Assembly: GCF_000187995.2 (NCBI RefSeq)
Contig: NZ_AEUW02000001.1
Span: 620,001 to 684,000, forward strand
Length of the DNA stretch: 64,000 nucleotides
Direction: 5' to 3'
Source: Streptococcus macacae NCTC 11558
Lineage (GTDB): Bacteria; Bacillota; Bacilli; Lactobacillales; Streptococcaceae
Both the position numbers and the translations under genes were made by a program. The notes beneath the pieces are model-generated. The model was not told the DNA's origin. It saw nothing but the letters and a program-made list of their open reading frames with translations, and searched no databases. Of the stretch, positions 25,214 through 35,263 are shown piece after piece (positions within the stretch are counted from its first letter, which is position 1; each line of letters begins with the position of its first letter).

Positions 25214-26942
25214 GGGCAGCCTCCTCTTGTGGATGTTGCGAATAATGAATCTCTTGATAAAGGGAAGTTGTCTCAAGCAGCTGTTCATGACTGGCTAGAG
25301 CAAGCTGTCTTCCTTGATCCAAAACTAAAATATTATCAGCTTGCAAAAGGCTGTTGGTTCTCTGAGATACCATGATCAAAACAGTATCTTTTAAATTTTG
25401 TTTAATCGCACTAAGCAATTTAGTCTCCGTTAAATAATCAAGGGCCGATGTGGCATCATCTAAAATAAGAACAGGAGATTTCTGAAGTAAAGCACGGGCA
25501 ATCGTTAGGCGTTGTCTTTGGCCTCCTGAAAAATTACGGCCAAAAGCTTCCACCTGAGCATTTAGCTTTCCCTTTTTTTCATTGACAAAATCTAAAGCCT
25601 GAGCCATATCAAGAGCTTGCCAGAGCGCTTTATCTGTAACTTCTTCTTTAATTCCCAAAGTTAAATTTGAACGAATAGTTCCTTGAAATAATTCAGATTT
25701 TTGAGGAACTAAGCGAACCCATTGGCGCCACTCCTTAAGCGTTTCAGCACTTCTATGCTTTTGAAAAAGACTGACTCTTCCTTTTTGCGGAACATATAGA
25801 TGCATCAATAATTGAATCAAGCTCGTTTTTCCAGATCCTGTTCCCCCAATAATTCCAAAAAATGAAGCATTGGGAACAGTAAAAGAGATATCCTGCAAAA
25901 CAGGACTTGCTGCATGAGGATAAGTAAATGTTACGTTTTCAAGCTTATAGACGATATCTTCTTTTACAGTTTCTAAAGGTAAAGCTTGAGTAATATTTTC
26001 TTCTTTTTGTTCAAATACTTGATTAATCCTTTTAGCACTTATAAAACTTTGATTCAAAGAAGAAAGCATCATCGTTAGTTTTAAGAGTTCTACCAGGATT
26101 TGCAGCAAGTAATTTACCAAAGCAATTAACATTCCTTGGGTTAAAACATTATCTGCAATTGCTAGCTGCCCCTGCCAAATAACAATAATCAGCGTTGCAT
26201 TTACAAAAAAATAGGTCAAAGGCGTAATCAAAGTGGCTAAGCGTCCTGTTTTCAATTGCCAATTTGTATAAGTCTCATTATTTTCTTGAAAATTCTTCTC
26301 TTCAGCTTGAACTTGACCAAATGCTCGAATAACACGGTTGCCTTCTAGTTGTTCACGTGTTAAGCTAACAATTTCATCCGTTAGCCGGCGAAGATGAGCA
26401 TAAAGCGGATTGACAACTACTGACAATAGATAAACTAATAAAAACAGAGCTGCCACCATAGCCAAAAACCAAACGGTAAGACGGGGACTGATAAAGAAGG
26501 CCATTAAAACAGAGCCAAAAACGATAATAGGCGCTCGTAAAAAAAGTCTTAAGAATTGATTAATCCCCGTTTGAATCTGATAAGTATCACTGATTAAACG
26601 CGTGACCAGGCTTGAAGTGGTCAATTTATCTCTGCTTTCCTTAGGCAGCCGCATGATTTTTTCAAAAAGATCTTGACTTAGCTTTTTAGTATAGCCCACT
26701 GCTGCTCTTGCTGAGAAGTATTGTGCAAAAATAGCTACTATAATATTTAATAGTGCTAATAAAATCAGAAAGAAAATCATCAAATAGAGATGATTTTTAT
26801 CATTATGAGGGATGTAACGATCTACTAATCTAGCAATTACTAGCGGTACCAAAAGCTCAAAAGAAGCTTCCAGCAATTTAAAAAGAGGACCTAACAGTGT
26901 TTCTTTAATATACCCTTTAAAATAAATCAATAATTTCTTCAT
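25203..26942 (-). CDS. Heterodimeric ABC exporter, subunit A (degenerate-site subunit)
   Basis: Half-transporter of 579 residues from the ATG at 26942; an in-frame GTG at 26960, touching the stop of the previous gene, is an alternative. Six membrane helices are followed by an ABC domain with GGTGSGKTS and a canonical FSGGQRQ. However, Walker B ends LDDATSALD, with Asp in place of the catalytic Glu, and the switch His is Gln (VSQRTNS). Its partner has the reverse pattern, so the pair would form one active and one degenerate ATP site. Confidence 0.86.
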   Translation of the reverse strand: MKKLLIYFKGYIKETLLGPLFKLLEASFELLVPLVIARLVDRYIPHNDKNHLYLMIFFLILLALLNIIVAIFAQYFSARAAVGYTKKLSQDLFEKIMRLPKESRDKLTTSSLVTRLISDTYQIQTGINQFLRLFLRAPIIVFGSVLMAFFISPRLTVWFLAMVAALFLLVYLLSVVVNPLYAHLRRLTDEIVSLTREQLEGNRVIRAFGQVQAEEKNFQENNETYTNWQLKTGRLATLITPLTYFFVNATLIIVIWQGQLAIADNVLTQGMLIALVNYLLQILVELLKLTMMLSSLNQSFISAKRINQVFEQKEENITQALPLETVKEDIVYKLENVTFTYPHAASPVLQDISFTVPNASFFGIIGGTGSGKTSLIQLLMHLYVPQKGRVSLFQKHRSAETLKEWRQWVRLVPQKSELFQGTIRSNLTLGIKEEVTDKALWQALDMAQALDFVNEKKGKLNAQVEAFGRNFSGGQRQRLTIARALLQKSPVLILDDATSALDYLTETKLLSAIKQNLKDTVLIMVSQRTNSLLQADNILVLDQGRQLALASHEQLLETTSLYQEIHYSQHPQEEAARES

Positions 26943-26959
26943 TTTCTCTACACTGCTCA

Positions 26960-27571
26960 CTATCTTTGAAACTTGCTGACGAATTGTATCAACAGAAGAT
27001 TTAAACTAACTTGTTTGGCATAATAAATATTGCCGCCATTCTTATAAAGCTCACCGCCTCCATAAAATAAAGCAACTGCATTAAAGTAACGATAGGTTTT
27101 ACCCGTCTTATTGCCTAAACTAGGGGCTACGACATTTTTAGAATAGCGTTTTGCCAATTTAATGGTGTTCTTCCCTCCATTTTTTGAAATAAAGCCAATG
27201 TAATTCTTGCCAAAGTTATAAGCTTGAACAGCTGACCAGACGTCTGTTTTCTTTTTTTGAGCTTCCTCCAAATTATCTGATAGGACAGTGATTCCCTGCC
27301 TCACACTTTCACGGCTGTCCCTTATGGTATTTTTAACTCCGCTGGAGCTTTCACTTGACTGCATTAAATCTTCCTCTTGCCCTTTCGTTTCTGTATATAT
27401 CATGGCTAAAACAAGATTTTCATTGGCAGTCGTATCATTTTCATCAAGTACCTCTCTTACCATCGTTCGATAAGAAAGGACGTTTTTGACATTTTGATAA
27501 GTCGTAAATGTTCGATAGGCAATAAAGATAAGGAGAGCCAGTAGAACTATGCTAATTATTTTTTTCTTCAT
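26960..27571 (-). CDS. Lysozyme-like protein (PvaA family), secreted or membrane-anchored
   Basis: 203 residues from the ATG at 27571. An N-terminal membrane segment (about 4-21) with no obvious cleavage site precedes a lysozyme-like/transglycosylase fold: [14 protein letters not shown] with the catalytic Glu, [20 protein letters not shown] and GGELYKNGG. It resembles pneumococcal vaccine antigen A and would cut peptidoglycan glycans. It starts 1 nt after the stop of the nucleoid-associated gene and runs into the exporter gene, so this is one transcript. Confidence 0.82.
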   Translation of the reverse strand: MKKKIISIVLLALLIFIAYRTFTTYQNVKNVLSYRTMVREVLDENDTTANENLVLAMIYTETKGQEEDLMQSSESSSGVKNTIRDSRESVRQGITVLSDNLEEAQKKKTDVWSAVQAYNFGKNYIGFISKNGGKNTIKLAKRYSKNVVAPSLGNKTGKTYRYFNAVALFYGGGELYKNGGNIYYAKQVSLNLLLIQFVSKFQR

Positions 27572-27572
27572 A

Positions 27573-28547
27573 TTACTTATTTTGTATATCTTCAATATTT
27601 TTTATCAAGATCGAATAAGTTCCATTTTGATTTTGAATAAACTCCACTGATTCAGCATCCTGATAAATATTATTAGGGACTAAAAGTTCAATACCATTTG
27701 ATAAAGACAGCTTTTGACTTTCCATTTTTTTGATTTGAGGTGAGTGATCAATGTCAGCTACTTTTACAGATTCTGGAATAGAATCTTTTAATTCATCAAC
27801 AAAAGTCAAACGGGCTGTCAAATTAGAATCAAACAGCTGATTAGCTAATTTTTTTGGGGATAGCTCTTGATCTTCCTCTAAATTTTGGTAAATAGCAGAC
27901 TTCATTTTTGATTGAAAAATAAAGTCATCCTGATTAAAATCATCAGCCACCTTTTGTGCTGTTTGCTCAACCATTTTGATAGATTTTTTTAAGGATTGCT
28001 CTGGTTTTACTTTAAGCAGATTTTCTGAGAAATAATTTGCAAAAGAACCATTATGCTTGATGCGTTTTTCAATCAGATAATACTGATGCGACTGCCGATT
28101 AATAATTAAAGCTTCATCTGGAGCCTGCGTGGCACTGGGTAAAGTGTTTTGTGTCAGCTGAATGGGCTTATCACCGTCATTTGTGATATGGGTCAGATTT
28201 TCTTTTAAAGCTATGCGCAAAAAAGCAAAATGTTCTATCCCTTCTTTGTCAAATTGGATAAATACTAAATCATTAGTTTTACGACTGTCACTGCTGACAA
28301 ATTCTTCTTTCCAGGCTTGAGCAATAGAAACCGATGCTGTTTCAAAATCATCATTTAAATAGCTTAAGAAAGTATTATCTTCTGTCAGCAGGCCTCTTTT
28401 GGCATCTGCTGAAAAAACTTTGGTAAGTTTCTTTTGAAAATAAGCCTCAATTTTGGGTGTTATTGTCAAAGGTTTTTGAGATAGCATCAAATTGATATCA
28501 TCCGTTGTCAATTGATGAATCACTATCTTCTTTATATAAAAATCCAT
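27573..28547 (-). CDS. Nucleoid-associated protein of the NA37/YejK family
   Basis: 324 residues, cytosolic, with the NA37 N-terminus IKKIVIHQL, the repeated LLPxxTK-like block and [21 protein letters not shown] near the C-terminus. The family binds DNA and associates with the nucleoid in E. coli; its role in streptococci is undetermined. The ATG overlaps the glyA stop by one base (TAATG), so translation is coupled to glyA. Confidence 0.8.
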   Translation of the reverse strand: MDFYIKKIVIHQLTTDDINLMLSQKPLTITPKIEAYFQKKLTKVFSADAKRGLLTEDNTFLSYLNDDFETASVSIAQAWKEEFVSSDSRKTNDLVFIQFDKEGIEHFAFLRIALKENLTHITNDGDKPIQLTQNTLPSATQAPDEALIINRQSHQYYLIEKRIKHNGSFANYFSENLLKVKPEQSLKKSIKMVEQTAQKVADDFNQDDFIFQSKMKSAIYQNLEEDQELSPKKLANQLFDSNLTARLTFVDELKDSIPESVKVADIDHSPQIKKMESQKLSLSNGIELLVPNNIYQDAESVEFIQNQNGTYSILIKNIEDIQNK

Positions 28548-29809
28548 TAAACCAAGCTTTCATAGAGAGGAAAAGCATCTGTCAATGCTTTGACTTCCTG
28601 ACGAACGTCATCTAAAACAACTGTATTTTCGGTATTTTCAAGTGTTTTAACAATAAGTTCAGCAACCTTACGACACTCCTTTTGCCCAAAACCTCTTGCA
28701 GTTACTGCTGCTGTGCCAATACGGATTCCTGATGTTTTAAAAGGAGACAGTTTTTCAAAAGGAATGGCATTCTTATTCAAGGTGATATGCACCTCATCCA
28801 AAATATTTTGAGCTACCTTCCCATTTTCAACAACTTTTGTGACATCCACTAAGAAAAGATGATTTTGGCTGGCACCAGAGATGACTCGAAAATGGTCATG
28901 CTTATTGAAAATTTCTACCATAGCCCTGCAGTTATCAATAACTTTCTGAGCATAATCCTTAAAAGCAGGATCTAAATTTTCTTTAAAAGCTACTGCTTTA
29001 GCCGCAATAACATGCTCTAGAGGACCACCCTGAAGACCTGGAAAAATAGCTGAATTAACTTTTTTAGCTAAGTCCTCATCGTTTGTCAGAACGAGTCCAC
29101 CGCGAGGGCCGCGAAGTGTTTTGTGAGTGGTTGTTGTGGTAATATGGGCATAAGGTACTGGACTTGGATGCAGTCCAGCAGCGACAAGACCAGCAATATG
29201 AGCCATATCAACCATCAATTTAGCACCGACTTGATCGGCAATATCCCGAAATTTTGCAAAATCAATAATATGAGAATAAGCGGATGCACCAGCAACAATT
29301 AACTTAGGTTGAACTTCTTTAGCCTGCTCCAGTATTTGATCATAATCCAGCAATTCCGTTTCTGGATCTACATTGTAAGCGACAAAGTGATAGGTCTTGC
29401 CAGAAAAACTGACAGGTGAACCGTGTGTCAAATGACCGCCAGCAGCTAAATCCAATCCCATAACGGTATCTCCCGGCTGAATAAGAGCCATGTAAGCTGC
29501 GGCATTAGCTTGACTTCCTGAATGAGGCTGAACATTAGCGAATTTAGCTCCAAAAAGTTCCTTGGCACGTTCAATAGCTAGATTTTCCACAATATCAACG
29601 CATTCTGTACCGCCATAATAGCGTCGGCCCGGATAGCCTTCAGCATATTTATTTGTTAAAATAGAACCTTGTGCTTTCATAACAGCCTTAGAAACAACAT
29701 TTTCAGAAGCAATCAGTTCAATATTATTCTGCTGACGTTTTTCTTCTGCGTGAATCGCTTCCCAAAGTTCCTTGTCATAAGTTTCATAACTCTCTTTATC
29801 AAAAATCAT
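28547..29809 (-). CDS. glyA: Serine hydroxymethyltransferase
   Basis: PLP enzyme converting serine and THF to glycine and 5,10-methylene-THF. 420 residues with the PLP lysine Lys230 in TTTTHKT, the LRGPRGG glycine loop, YYGGTECVD and the substrate-binding [16 protein letters not shown] precedes the ATG. It lies in a long minus-strand operon of translation factors (tdk, prfA, prmC, tsaC, glyA), the typical order in streptococci. Confidence 0.98.
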   Translation of the reverse strand: MIFDKESYETYDKELWEAIHAEEKRQQNNIELIASENVVSKAVMKAQGSILTNKYAEGYPGRRYYGGTECVDIVENLAIERAKELFGAKFANVQPHSGSQANAAAYMALIQPGDTVMGLDLAAGGHLTHGSPVSFSGKTYHFVAYNVDPETELLDYDQILEQAKEVQPKLIVAGASAYSHIIDFAKFRDIADQVGAKLMVDMAHIAGLVAAGLHPSPVPYAHITTTTTHKTLRGPRGGLVLTNDEDLAKKVNSAIFPGLQGGPLEHVIAAKAVAFKENLDPAFKDYAQKVIDNCRAMVEIFNKHDHFRVISGASQNHLFLVDVTKVVENGKVAQNILDEVHITLNKNAIPFEKLSPFKTSGIRIGTAAVTARGFGQKECRKVAELIVKTLENTENTVVLDDVRQEVKALTDAFPLYESLV

Positions 29810-29827
29810 TTATTTTCTCCTTACAAA

Positions 29828-30421
29828 TTAAAAAATAATATCACTAACACAATTCTGAATATCAGTCTGTGTAATACTTCCTTGACGTAAAATTTTAGCT
29901 CTTGGTTTTGAAAGATCTAGTATCGTGGAATCAATACCTTTTATAGCAGAATCATCTTCAAGCCCTATCACTTGAGAAGGAAAGAACTTGCAAATCTCAT
30001 GAAACTTTAAGCCGCTTTTTTGTCCCGATAAATTGGCTGAGGGACCTATAAGAGGACCGCACGCCTTAATATACGCTAAGGTTTTTGGATGGCTAGGAAC
30101 CCGAAAACCTACTGTAGACATACCCGAATTGATCCAAGCAGGTACTTTTTCATTAGCTTTTAGGATAATTGTTAAAGGACCTGGGAGAAAAGCTTGATAA
30201 AGTTTTCTTAAAAAAGGAGGGTATTCTTTTGAAAAATGTAAAATATCCTCTAAAGAAGCAACATTCAAATTCATCGCTTTTTCTTTGGGACGTCTTTTCA
30301 GATCATAAACATTTTCGACTGCTTTTTGATGCAATGCTTGGGCAAAAAGGCCATAAACTGTTTCTGTAGGTAAAATAACTGCTTGATTCTCTCTTAGAGC
30401 TTTTTCTATTTTATCCATCAT
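29828..30421 (-). CDS. L-threonylcarbamoyladenylate synthase (TsaC/Sua5/YwlC)
   Basis: Makes threonylcarbamoyl-AMP for the t6A37 modification of ANN-decoding tRNAs. 197 residues with LPTETVYGL (17-25), KRRPKEKAMNL (nucleotide-binding basic loop), PGPLTIIL, TVGFRVPSHP and GPSANLSG. It is the short TsaC form without the C-terminal Sua5 domain. It overlaps prmC by 11 nt. Two adjacent ATGs are possible starts. Confidence 0.93.
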   Translation of the reverse strand: MMDKIEKALRENQAVILPTETVYGLFAQALHQKAVENVYDLKRRPKEKAMNLNVASLEDILHFSKEYPPFLRKLYQAFLPGPLTIILKANEKVPAWINSGMSTVGFRVPSHPKTLAYIKACGPLIGPSANLSGQKSGLKFHEICKFFPSQVIGLEDDSAIKGIDSTILDLSKPRAKILRQGSITQTDIQNCVSDIIF

Positions 30422-31241
30422 CCACTACAACCATTCTATCTTTGCCAAATATATCTTGTAAAAGCCGAACACGTTTTTCAGGGAAATAATCTTCAAATAG
30501 CCGAACGACTTTTTGACCTTGCTTATAGCCAATTTCCAAATAAATTTTTCCTTTAGAGCTTAAATGCTGAGCAGCATTTTCAGCTATATTTTGATAAACA
30601 GCCAATCCATCCTGATCAGCAAACAGTGCTAGATGGGGTTCATGCAAAAGAACATTTTTTTCAACTTCTTTCTTATCTTCAAGAGCAATATAAGGTGGAT
30701 TGGAAACAAGGATATCAAATTTTTCTGAAATATGGCTAAACACATCTGAATGCAAAAAAGCCACTGTCAGATGATTGATCTGAGCATTCTCTCTGGCTAC
30801 TTCTAAAGCTTTCTCTGAAATATCACTCGCTGTGATATCCCAACTTGCCCTTTCCTTAGCTAAGGACAATGCAATAGCACCGCTTCCAGTACCAATATCT
30901 AAAACTTTGGAACTTGCCGCATCATTTTCTGCCAAGATAAGCTGAACCAATTCTTGTGTTTCAGGTCGGGGAATAAGAACATGCTGATTAACCAGTAAAA
31001 CCAAATCTGAAAAATGAACTTGTCCAGTGATGTATTGGGCAGGAATATGCTGTTTTAACTGAAGCATAATTTCTTCCATTAATTCCAAATCAGCTGCCTT
31101 AATCTCTTTTGCCTGATGAAGGATAAACTTTGTGTAGTCCCACCCTTTAATTTCCCTAAAGATATAAGACAAGCTTTCTTTTTCTTCACCTATACTGCTT
31201 AATTGGTCCTCATAGCGTGAAATAGCTTGTGCGTAGTTCAT
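30411..31241 (-). CDS. prmC: Release factor glutamine methyltransferase PrmC
   Basis: Methylates the glutamine of the GGQ motif of RF1 and RF2. 276 residues: N-terminal helical RF-binding domain, PRPETQEL, the SAM-binding [14 protein letters not shown] (115-128), and the glutamine-binding NPPY at 181-184. It overlaps prfA by 4 nt (ATGA), linking the enzyme to its substrate. Confidence 0.96.
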   Translation of the reverse strand: MNYAQAISRYEDQLSSIGEEKESLSYIFREIKGWDYTKFILHQAKEIKAADLELMEEIMLQLKQHIPAQYITGQVHFSDLVLLVNQHVLIPRPETQELVQLILAENDAASSKVLDIGTGSGAIALSLAKERASWDITASDISEKALEVARENAQINHLTVAFLHSDVFSHISEKFDILVSNPPYIALEDKKEVEKNVLLHEPHLALFADQDGLAVYQNIAENAAQHLSSKGKIYLEIGYKQGQKVVRLFEDYFPEKRVRLLQDIFGKDRMVVVDDG

Positions 31242-32320
31242 CCTTGTCCCAACTCTTCTAGCTTTTGTGTTTGATCATAAAGTACTAAAGCATCAATCAC
31301 CTCATCTAACTTACCTGATAAAATACTGTCCAATTTTTGCAGTGTTAAGCCAATACGATGATCTGTTACGCGATTTTGCGGAAAATTATAAGTACGGATC
31401 CGTTCAGAACGATCTCCTGTGCCAACTGTTGATTTACGTTCGGCATCTTGCTCATCCTGAGCAATTTGTGCAAAGTGATCTGCAACACGAGCACGGATGA
31501 TCTTCATAGCTTTATCGCGGTTTTTCTGCTGGGTTCTCTCCTCCTGCATTTCCACTTTAATTCCCGTCGGAATATGAATCATACGGACTGCAGTTGCTAC
31601 TTTATTAACGTTTTGTCCGCCAGCACCAGAAGCATGGTAAATATCAACGCGAAGATCTTTAGGGTCGATATCATATTCAACTTCTTCTATTTCCGGCATT
31701 ACCAGTACAGTTGCTGTTGAGGTATGGACCCGCCCTTGACTTTCTGTGACAGGAACGCGCTGGACGCGGTGGGCGCCTGATTCATATTTTAATTTTGAAT
31801 ACACAGATTGTCCTGAAACCATAGCAACAACCTCTTTAATCCCTCCGACACCATTGACTGAAGTTTCCATAACTTCAAATTTCCAGCCTTGATTTTCAGC
31901 ATACTTTTGGTACATGGCTAAAAGATCACCCGCAAACAAAGCAGCCTCATCTCCTCCTGCAGCCCCTCGGATTTCCAGGATAATATTCTTATCATCATTT
32001 GGATCTTTGGGTAAAAGTAAGATTTTAAGTTTTTCTTCGTATGCTTCCTTAGCCCCTTTAGATGTTTTGAGTTCTTCCTTAGCCATTTCTTCTAACTCAG
32101 GATCGTCCGAAGACTCTTTAAGCATTTCCTCGGCATCTGAAATGGTCTGAAGAATTTTTTTGTATTCTCGATAAGCTGTTACTGTTTCGCGTATAGCTGC
32201 TTCTTCTCGCGATAATTCCATAAAACGTTTAGTATCGCTAACAATATCAGGGTCACTTAGCAGCTCTCCAAGTTCCTCATAACGGTCTTCAACTGACTGC
32301 AATTGTTCATAAATGTTCAT
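31238..32320 (-). CDS. prfA: Peptide chain release factor 1
   Basis: Terminates translation at UAA and UAG. 360 residues with the codon-reading tripeptide PVT at 190-192 (in [14 protein letters not shown]) and the peptidyl-hydrolysis GGQ at 234-236. AAGGAAAGGC lies before the ATG. The upstream tdk gene is on the same strand at a distance of 91 nt. Confidence 0.98.
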   Translation of the reverse strand: MNIYEQLQSVEDRYEELGELLSDPDIVSDTKRFMELSREEAAIRETVTAYREYKKILQTISDAEEMLKESSDDPELEEMAKEELKTSKGAKEAYEEKLKILLLPKDPNDDKNIILEIRGAAGGDEAALFAGDLLAMYQKYAENQGWKFEVMETSVNGVGGIKEVVAMVSGQSVYSKLKYESGAHRVQRVPVTESQGRVHTSTATVLVMPEIEEVEYDIDPKDLRVDIYHASGAGGQNVNKVATAVRMIHIPTGIKVEMQEERTQQKNRDKAMKIIRARVADHFAQIAQDEQDAERKSTVGTGDRSERIRTYNFPQNRVTDHRIGLTLQKLDSILSGKLDEVIDALVLYDQTQKLEELGQG

Positions 32321-32411
32321 TTTTTTGCCTTTCCTTACTCACTCATTTATGCTTTGGTATTTTGAAAATAATAACAATTAGCCTAACTTGTTTTACTAAA
32401 ATAGAAGAAAA

Positions 32412-32987
32412 TTATGTTTTAATTTCTGGATGAAAGTAATGCCTGCGGCATACTGGGATATAAGTTTCATTGCCGCCGATTTGAATCTGATGGCCTTGAT
32501 AAACAGGCTGACCATTTTCAGTTCTTAAGACCATTGTAGCCTTTTTAGAGCAAAATTGACAAATGGTTTTAATCTCCTCAATTTTATCGGCTAAAAGCAA
32601 AAGATATTTGGAACCTTCAAACAGTTCATTTTTAAAATCGTTTTTTAAACCAAAAGCCATGACAGGTATTTGCAAATCATCAACAATTTTTGCAAGATCA
32701 TAGACATTTTGTTTGGTCAAAAACTGGCTTTCATCAATTAAGATACAATAAGGCTTAGGGGATAAGTCCTTGATATATCTGTAAATATCTAGATTATCTG
32801 TGATAGGGATTGCTCTTTTGCTCATGCCAATTCTGCTTGCCACGACCCCAAAGCCATCTCGTATATCCAGAGCACTCGTCATGATAACAACCGGCTTTCC
32901 TTGTTCTTCATAATTATGAGCAACCTTTAAAATTTCTATTGTTTTTCCTGAATTCATGGTTCCGTATTTATAATACAGCTGTGCCAA
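32412..32987 (-). CDS. tdk: Thymidine kinase
   Basis: Phosphorylates thymidine for dTTP salvage. 191 residues of the type II (TK1-like) class: P-loop GTMNSGKT (9-16), DESQFL, and a C-terminal zinc ribbon with CQFC, a third cysteine in PVCRRHYF and its histidine. The start is TTG at 32987: homologues begin with (M)AQLYYKYG at this point, and an in-frame ATG at 33050 lies upstream of the probable promoter (TAAAAT at 33027-33022). Confidence 0.93.
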   Translation of the reverse strand: MAQLYYKYGTMNSGKTIEILKVAHNYEEQGKPVVIMTSALDIRDGFGVVASRIGMSKRAIPITDNLDIYRYIKDLSPKPYCILIDESQFLTKQNVYDLAKIVDDLQIPVMAFGLKNDFKNELFEGSKYLLLLADKIEEIKTICQFCSKKATMVLRTENGQPVYQGHQIQIGGNETYIPVCRRHYFHPEIKT

Positions 32988-33021
32988 GTTGCCTGCCTCA
33001 TCTCTTATTGATATCTTATCT

Positions 33022-33030
33022 ATTTTACCA
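33022..33030 (-). promoter_or_regulatory. tdk-prfA operon extended -10 promoter
   Basis: TGGTAAAAT on the minus strand (33030-33022). Transcription from about 33015 leaves a leader of some 28 nt before the TTG start of tdk. Confidence 0.45.
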
Positions 33031-33289
33031 TAAAAATAGGCAAGTAGCATTTAAGTTAATAAAAAAAGAAACAGCCTGTTTAGAGATATTCTTTCCCAAT
33101 CAGTCAGTTAGCTCCCTTCTCTGCCTTCAAATTAGATAGTATTTTCACTCTGATCAATAAGCAAAATCTTCTCATTACCATTGCCAAATCTGCCAAAATA
33201 ACTATTTGAAGTCAATTTCTTTTTCTAAAAAACCATTTTTCTTTTAAAAAGTGTTAAAATAAAGGCATCATAATAAAGGAGGCAAAACT

Positions 33290-33475
33290 ATGCCATTTGT
33301 TAAAATTGATCTATTTGAAGGCCGTTCTCAAGAACAAAAAAACGAGCTTGCCCGTGAAGTAACAGAAGTCGTTTCACGTATTGCTAAAGCGCCCAAAGAC
33401 GCTATTCATGTCTTTATCAATGATTTGCCTGAAGGAAGTTATTATCCACATGGCGAAATGAAAAAACGCGAGTAA
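33290..33475 (+). CDS. 4-oxalocrotonate tautomerase family protein
   Basis: 61-residue tautomerase-superfamily monomer with the catalytic N-terminal Pro (after Met removal; MPFVKIDLFEG) and the family's basic and hydrophobic pattern. Such proteins form hexamers. In streptococci the substrate is unknown, and no aromatic degradation pathway is present here. AAAGGAGG precedes the ATG; TGTTAAAAT (33252-33260) is a likely extended -10. The 210-bp gap after it holds no gene that I see. Confidence 0.92.
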   Translation: MPFVKIDLFEGRSQEQKNELAREVTEVVSRIAKAPKDAIHVFINDLPEGSYYPHGEMKKRE

Positions 33476-33685
33476 GCAAAAAATACTAAAATCAAAATAA
33501 GCTGATGACCTAAACTTTCTACAAGAAAAAAGCAGATTGATAGAGACTTACAAGAATATAAGGGAACAAAAGTTTAGTTTTACGACAATAACACGTTTAC
33601 TTGTCAAACCCTTTTTATATCTCATCTTAACCTCAGCTTTAAAAAGCCTTATTCTATAAGATATAACCATTAAAGGAGTTAATAA

Positions 33686-34621
33686 ATGCAGGTGCAAAAG
33701 ACTCTTCATATGATGGGAACGACCATTGATATTTTGGTGGAATCCGATCAGGCAAAAGAACTGCTTACAAATGTTTGTTATTTTTTACAAATATATGATC
33801 ATCGCTTTAGTGCTAATAGGAATGATTCTGAATTAATGGCTGTGAATAACAGTGCCGGTATCAAAGCTGTTCAGGTAGAACCTGAATTGTTTGAATTGAT
33901 TGAAATCGGGAAAAACCAAAGTCTTACACAGCCAAGCAATCTTGATATTGCTATTGGTTCTCTCGTTAAAATTTGGCATATTGGTTTTGATGATGCTAGG
34001 CTGCCAAGCCAGGCTTTAATCAAAAAACAGCTAGCTCTTATCAATCCACATGATATCATTTTAGATGCTAAGGAACAAAGCATTTTTCTAGCAAAAAAAG
34101 ATATGCAGATTGATCTAGGTGCTCTGGCAAAAGGATACATTGCTGATAAACTAATGATGTATCTGAAAGAACAAGAAGTTACTTCTGCTATGATAAATTT
34201 AGGCGGCAATCTATTAGTGTATGGCTCTAACCCAAATCGTTCCCAGGGATTTTGGCATATCGGAATCCAAAATCCTAAGCTGCCTCGAAATCAACATATA
34301 GGTCTGCTTAAAGTTTACAATCAGTCTGTTGTGACCTCTGGCATATATGAACGCCATTTCCAAACTAAAGGCGAAGATTATCATCACATTTTTGATAAAA
34401 AGACGGGTTATCCTATCAAAACTGATATGGCAAGTCTTACAATTGTTTCAGCTTCATCACTGGATGGTGAGATTTGGACAAGCCGTTTATTTGGTTTACC
34501 GATCCCTCTGGCTTTTAAAACCATCAATCAGACAGACTTTATTGAAGGGATTATTATTACAAGAGAGAATCAGCTTCTTATCTCAGACGGTCTTAAACAC
34601 ATTTTTACGTCATACTACTAA
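33686..34621 (+). CDS. apbE: FAD:protein FMN transferase (ApbE), cytosolic form
   Basis: Transfers FMN from FAD to a Ser or Thr of a target protein, forming a phosphoester bond. 311 residues: IDLGALAKGYIADK (142-155), INLGGNLLVYG (170-180), SGIYER (218-223), HIFDKKTGYP (234-243). Asp260 and Glu262 sit where other ApbE proteins bind Mg. There is no signal peptide or lipobox, so the enzyme should act in the cytosol, unlike most ApbE lipoproteins. The likely substrate is two genes downstream. AAAGGAG precedes the ATG. Confidence 0.93.
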   Translation: MQVQKTLHMMGTTIDILVESDQAKELLTNVCYFLQIYDHRFSANRNDSELMAVNNSAGIKAVQVEPELFELIEIGKNQSLTQPSNLDIAIGSLVKIWHIGFDDARLPSQALIKKQLALINPHDIILDAKEQSIFLAKKDMQIDLGALAKGYIADKLMMYLKEQEVTSAMINLGGNLLVYGSNPNRSQGFWHIGIQNPKLPRNQHIGLLKVYNQSVVTSGIYERHFQTKGEDYHHIFDKKTGYPIKTDMASLTIVSASSLDGEIWTSRLFGLPIPLAFKTINQTDFIEGIIITRENQLLISDGLKHIFTSYY

Positions 34622-34645
34622 CATTCATAGAAAAGAGGACTTCAT

Positions 34646-35251
34646 ATGATGACTCTCATAGGGTTAGTTGGTACTAATTCAGAAAAATCAACCAACCGCC
34701 AACTGTTACAATATATGCAAAAACATTTTGCAGACAAAGCCAAAATTGAATTAATTGAAATTAAAAATATCCCCATTTTTAATAAACCTAGCCATCACAA
34801 AATACCGATAGAAATAACAGAGATAGCTAAAAAGATTGAAGCTGCAGATGGTGTCATTATCGGCACACCAGAGTATGATCACTCTATTCCTGCTGTTCTT
34901 ATGAGTGCTTTGGCTTGGTTGTCTTATGGTATTTTCCCCTTGCTTAACAAACCTGTTATGATCACTGGAGCTTCATTTGGGACTCTTGGCTCCTCTCGAG
35001 CTCAATTACAGCTTCGCCAGATTCTTAACGCCCCAGAGATCAAAGCCAATGTTCTTCCCGATGAATTTCTGCTTTCTCATTCGCTGCAAGCTTTTGATAA
35101 AGAAGGCAATCTGATTGACTTAGAAACCCGCCAAAAACTAGAGGCTATTTTTGATGATTTTCGTCTTTTTGTGAAAATGACCAAAAAACTGCAACATGCT
35201 CAGGATCTTTTAAAAAAAGAAGCTGAAAACTTTGACTGGGAAAGTTTATAG
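34646..35251 (+). CDS. NAD(P)H-dependent FMN reductase, short form
   Basis: 201-residue flavodoxin-fold reductase: GLVGTNSEKSTNRQLLQYM (phosphate-binding loop), GVIIGTPEYDHSIPAVLMSAL (the PEYNxSxP-like FMN motif) and ASFGTLGSSRAQLQLRQIL. It would reduce free or bound flavin with NAD(P)H. AGAGGA lies 6 nt before the ATG. It is a paralogue of the N-terminal half of the next protein but lacks that protein's PAS-like domain and C-terminal tail. It sits 24 nt after apbE in the same operon. Confidence 0.88.
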   Translation: MMTLIGLVGTNSEKSTNRQLLQYMQKHFADKAKIELIEIKNIPIFNKPSHHKIPIEITEIAKKIEAADGVIIGTPEYDHSIPAVLMSALAWLSYGIFPLLNKPVMITGASFGTLGSSRAQLQLRQILNAPEIKANVLPDEFLLSHSLQAFDKEGNLIDLETRQKLEAIFDDFRLFVKMTKKLQHAQDLLKKEAENFDWESL

Positions 35252-35263
35252 AAGGAGGAAATG

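Noticed and set aside
25214..25288. Longer N-terminus of exporter subunit B from 25288
   Set aside because: It would overlap the partner gene by 86 nt, and the added residues do not resemble exporters. AGGAGG before GTG 25213 decides the start.
27573..27595. Longer N-terminus of the lysozyme-like protein from a TTG at 27595
   Set aside because: No ribosome binding site; it overlaps the previous gene and would put charged residues before the signal segment. ATG at 27571 fits better.
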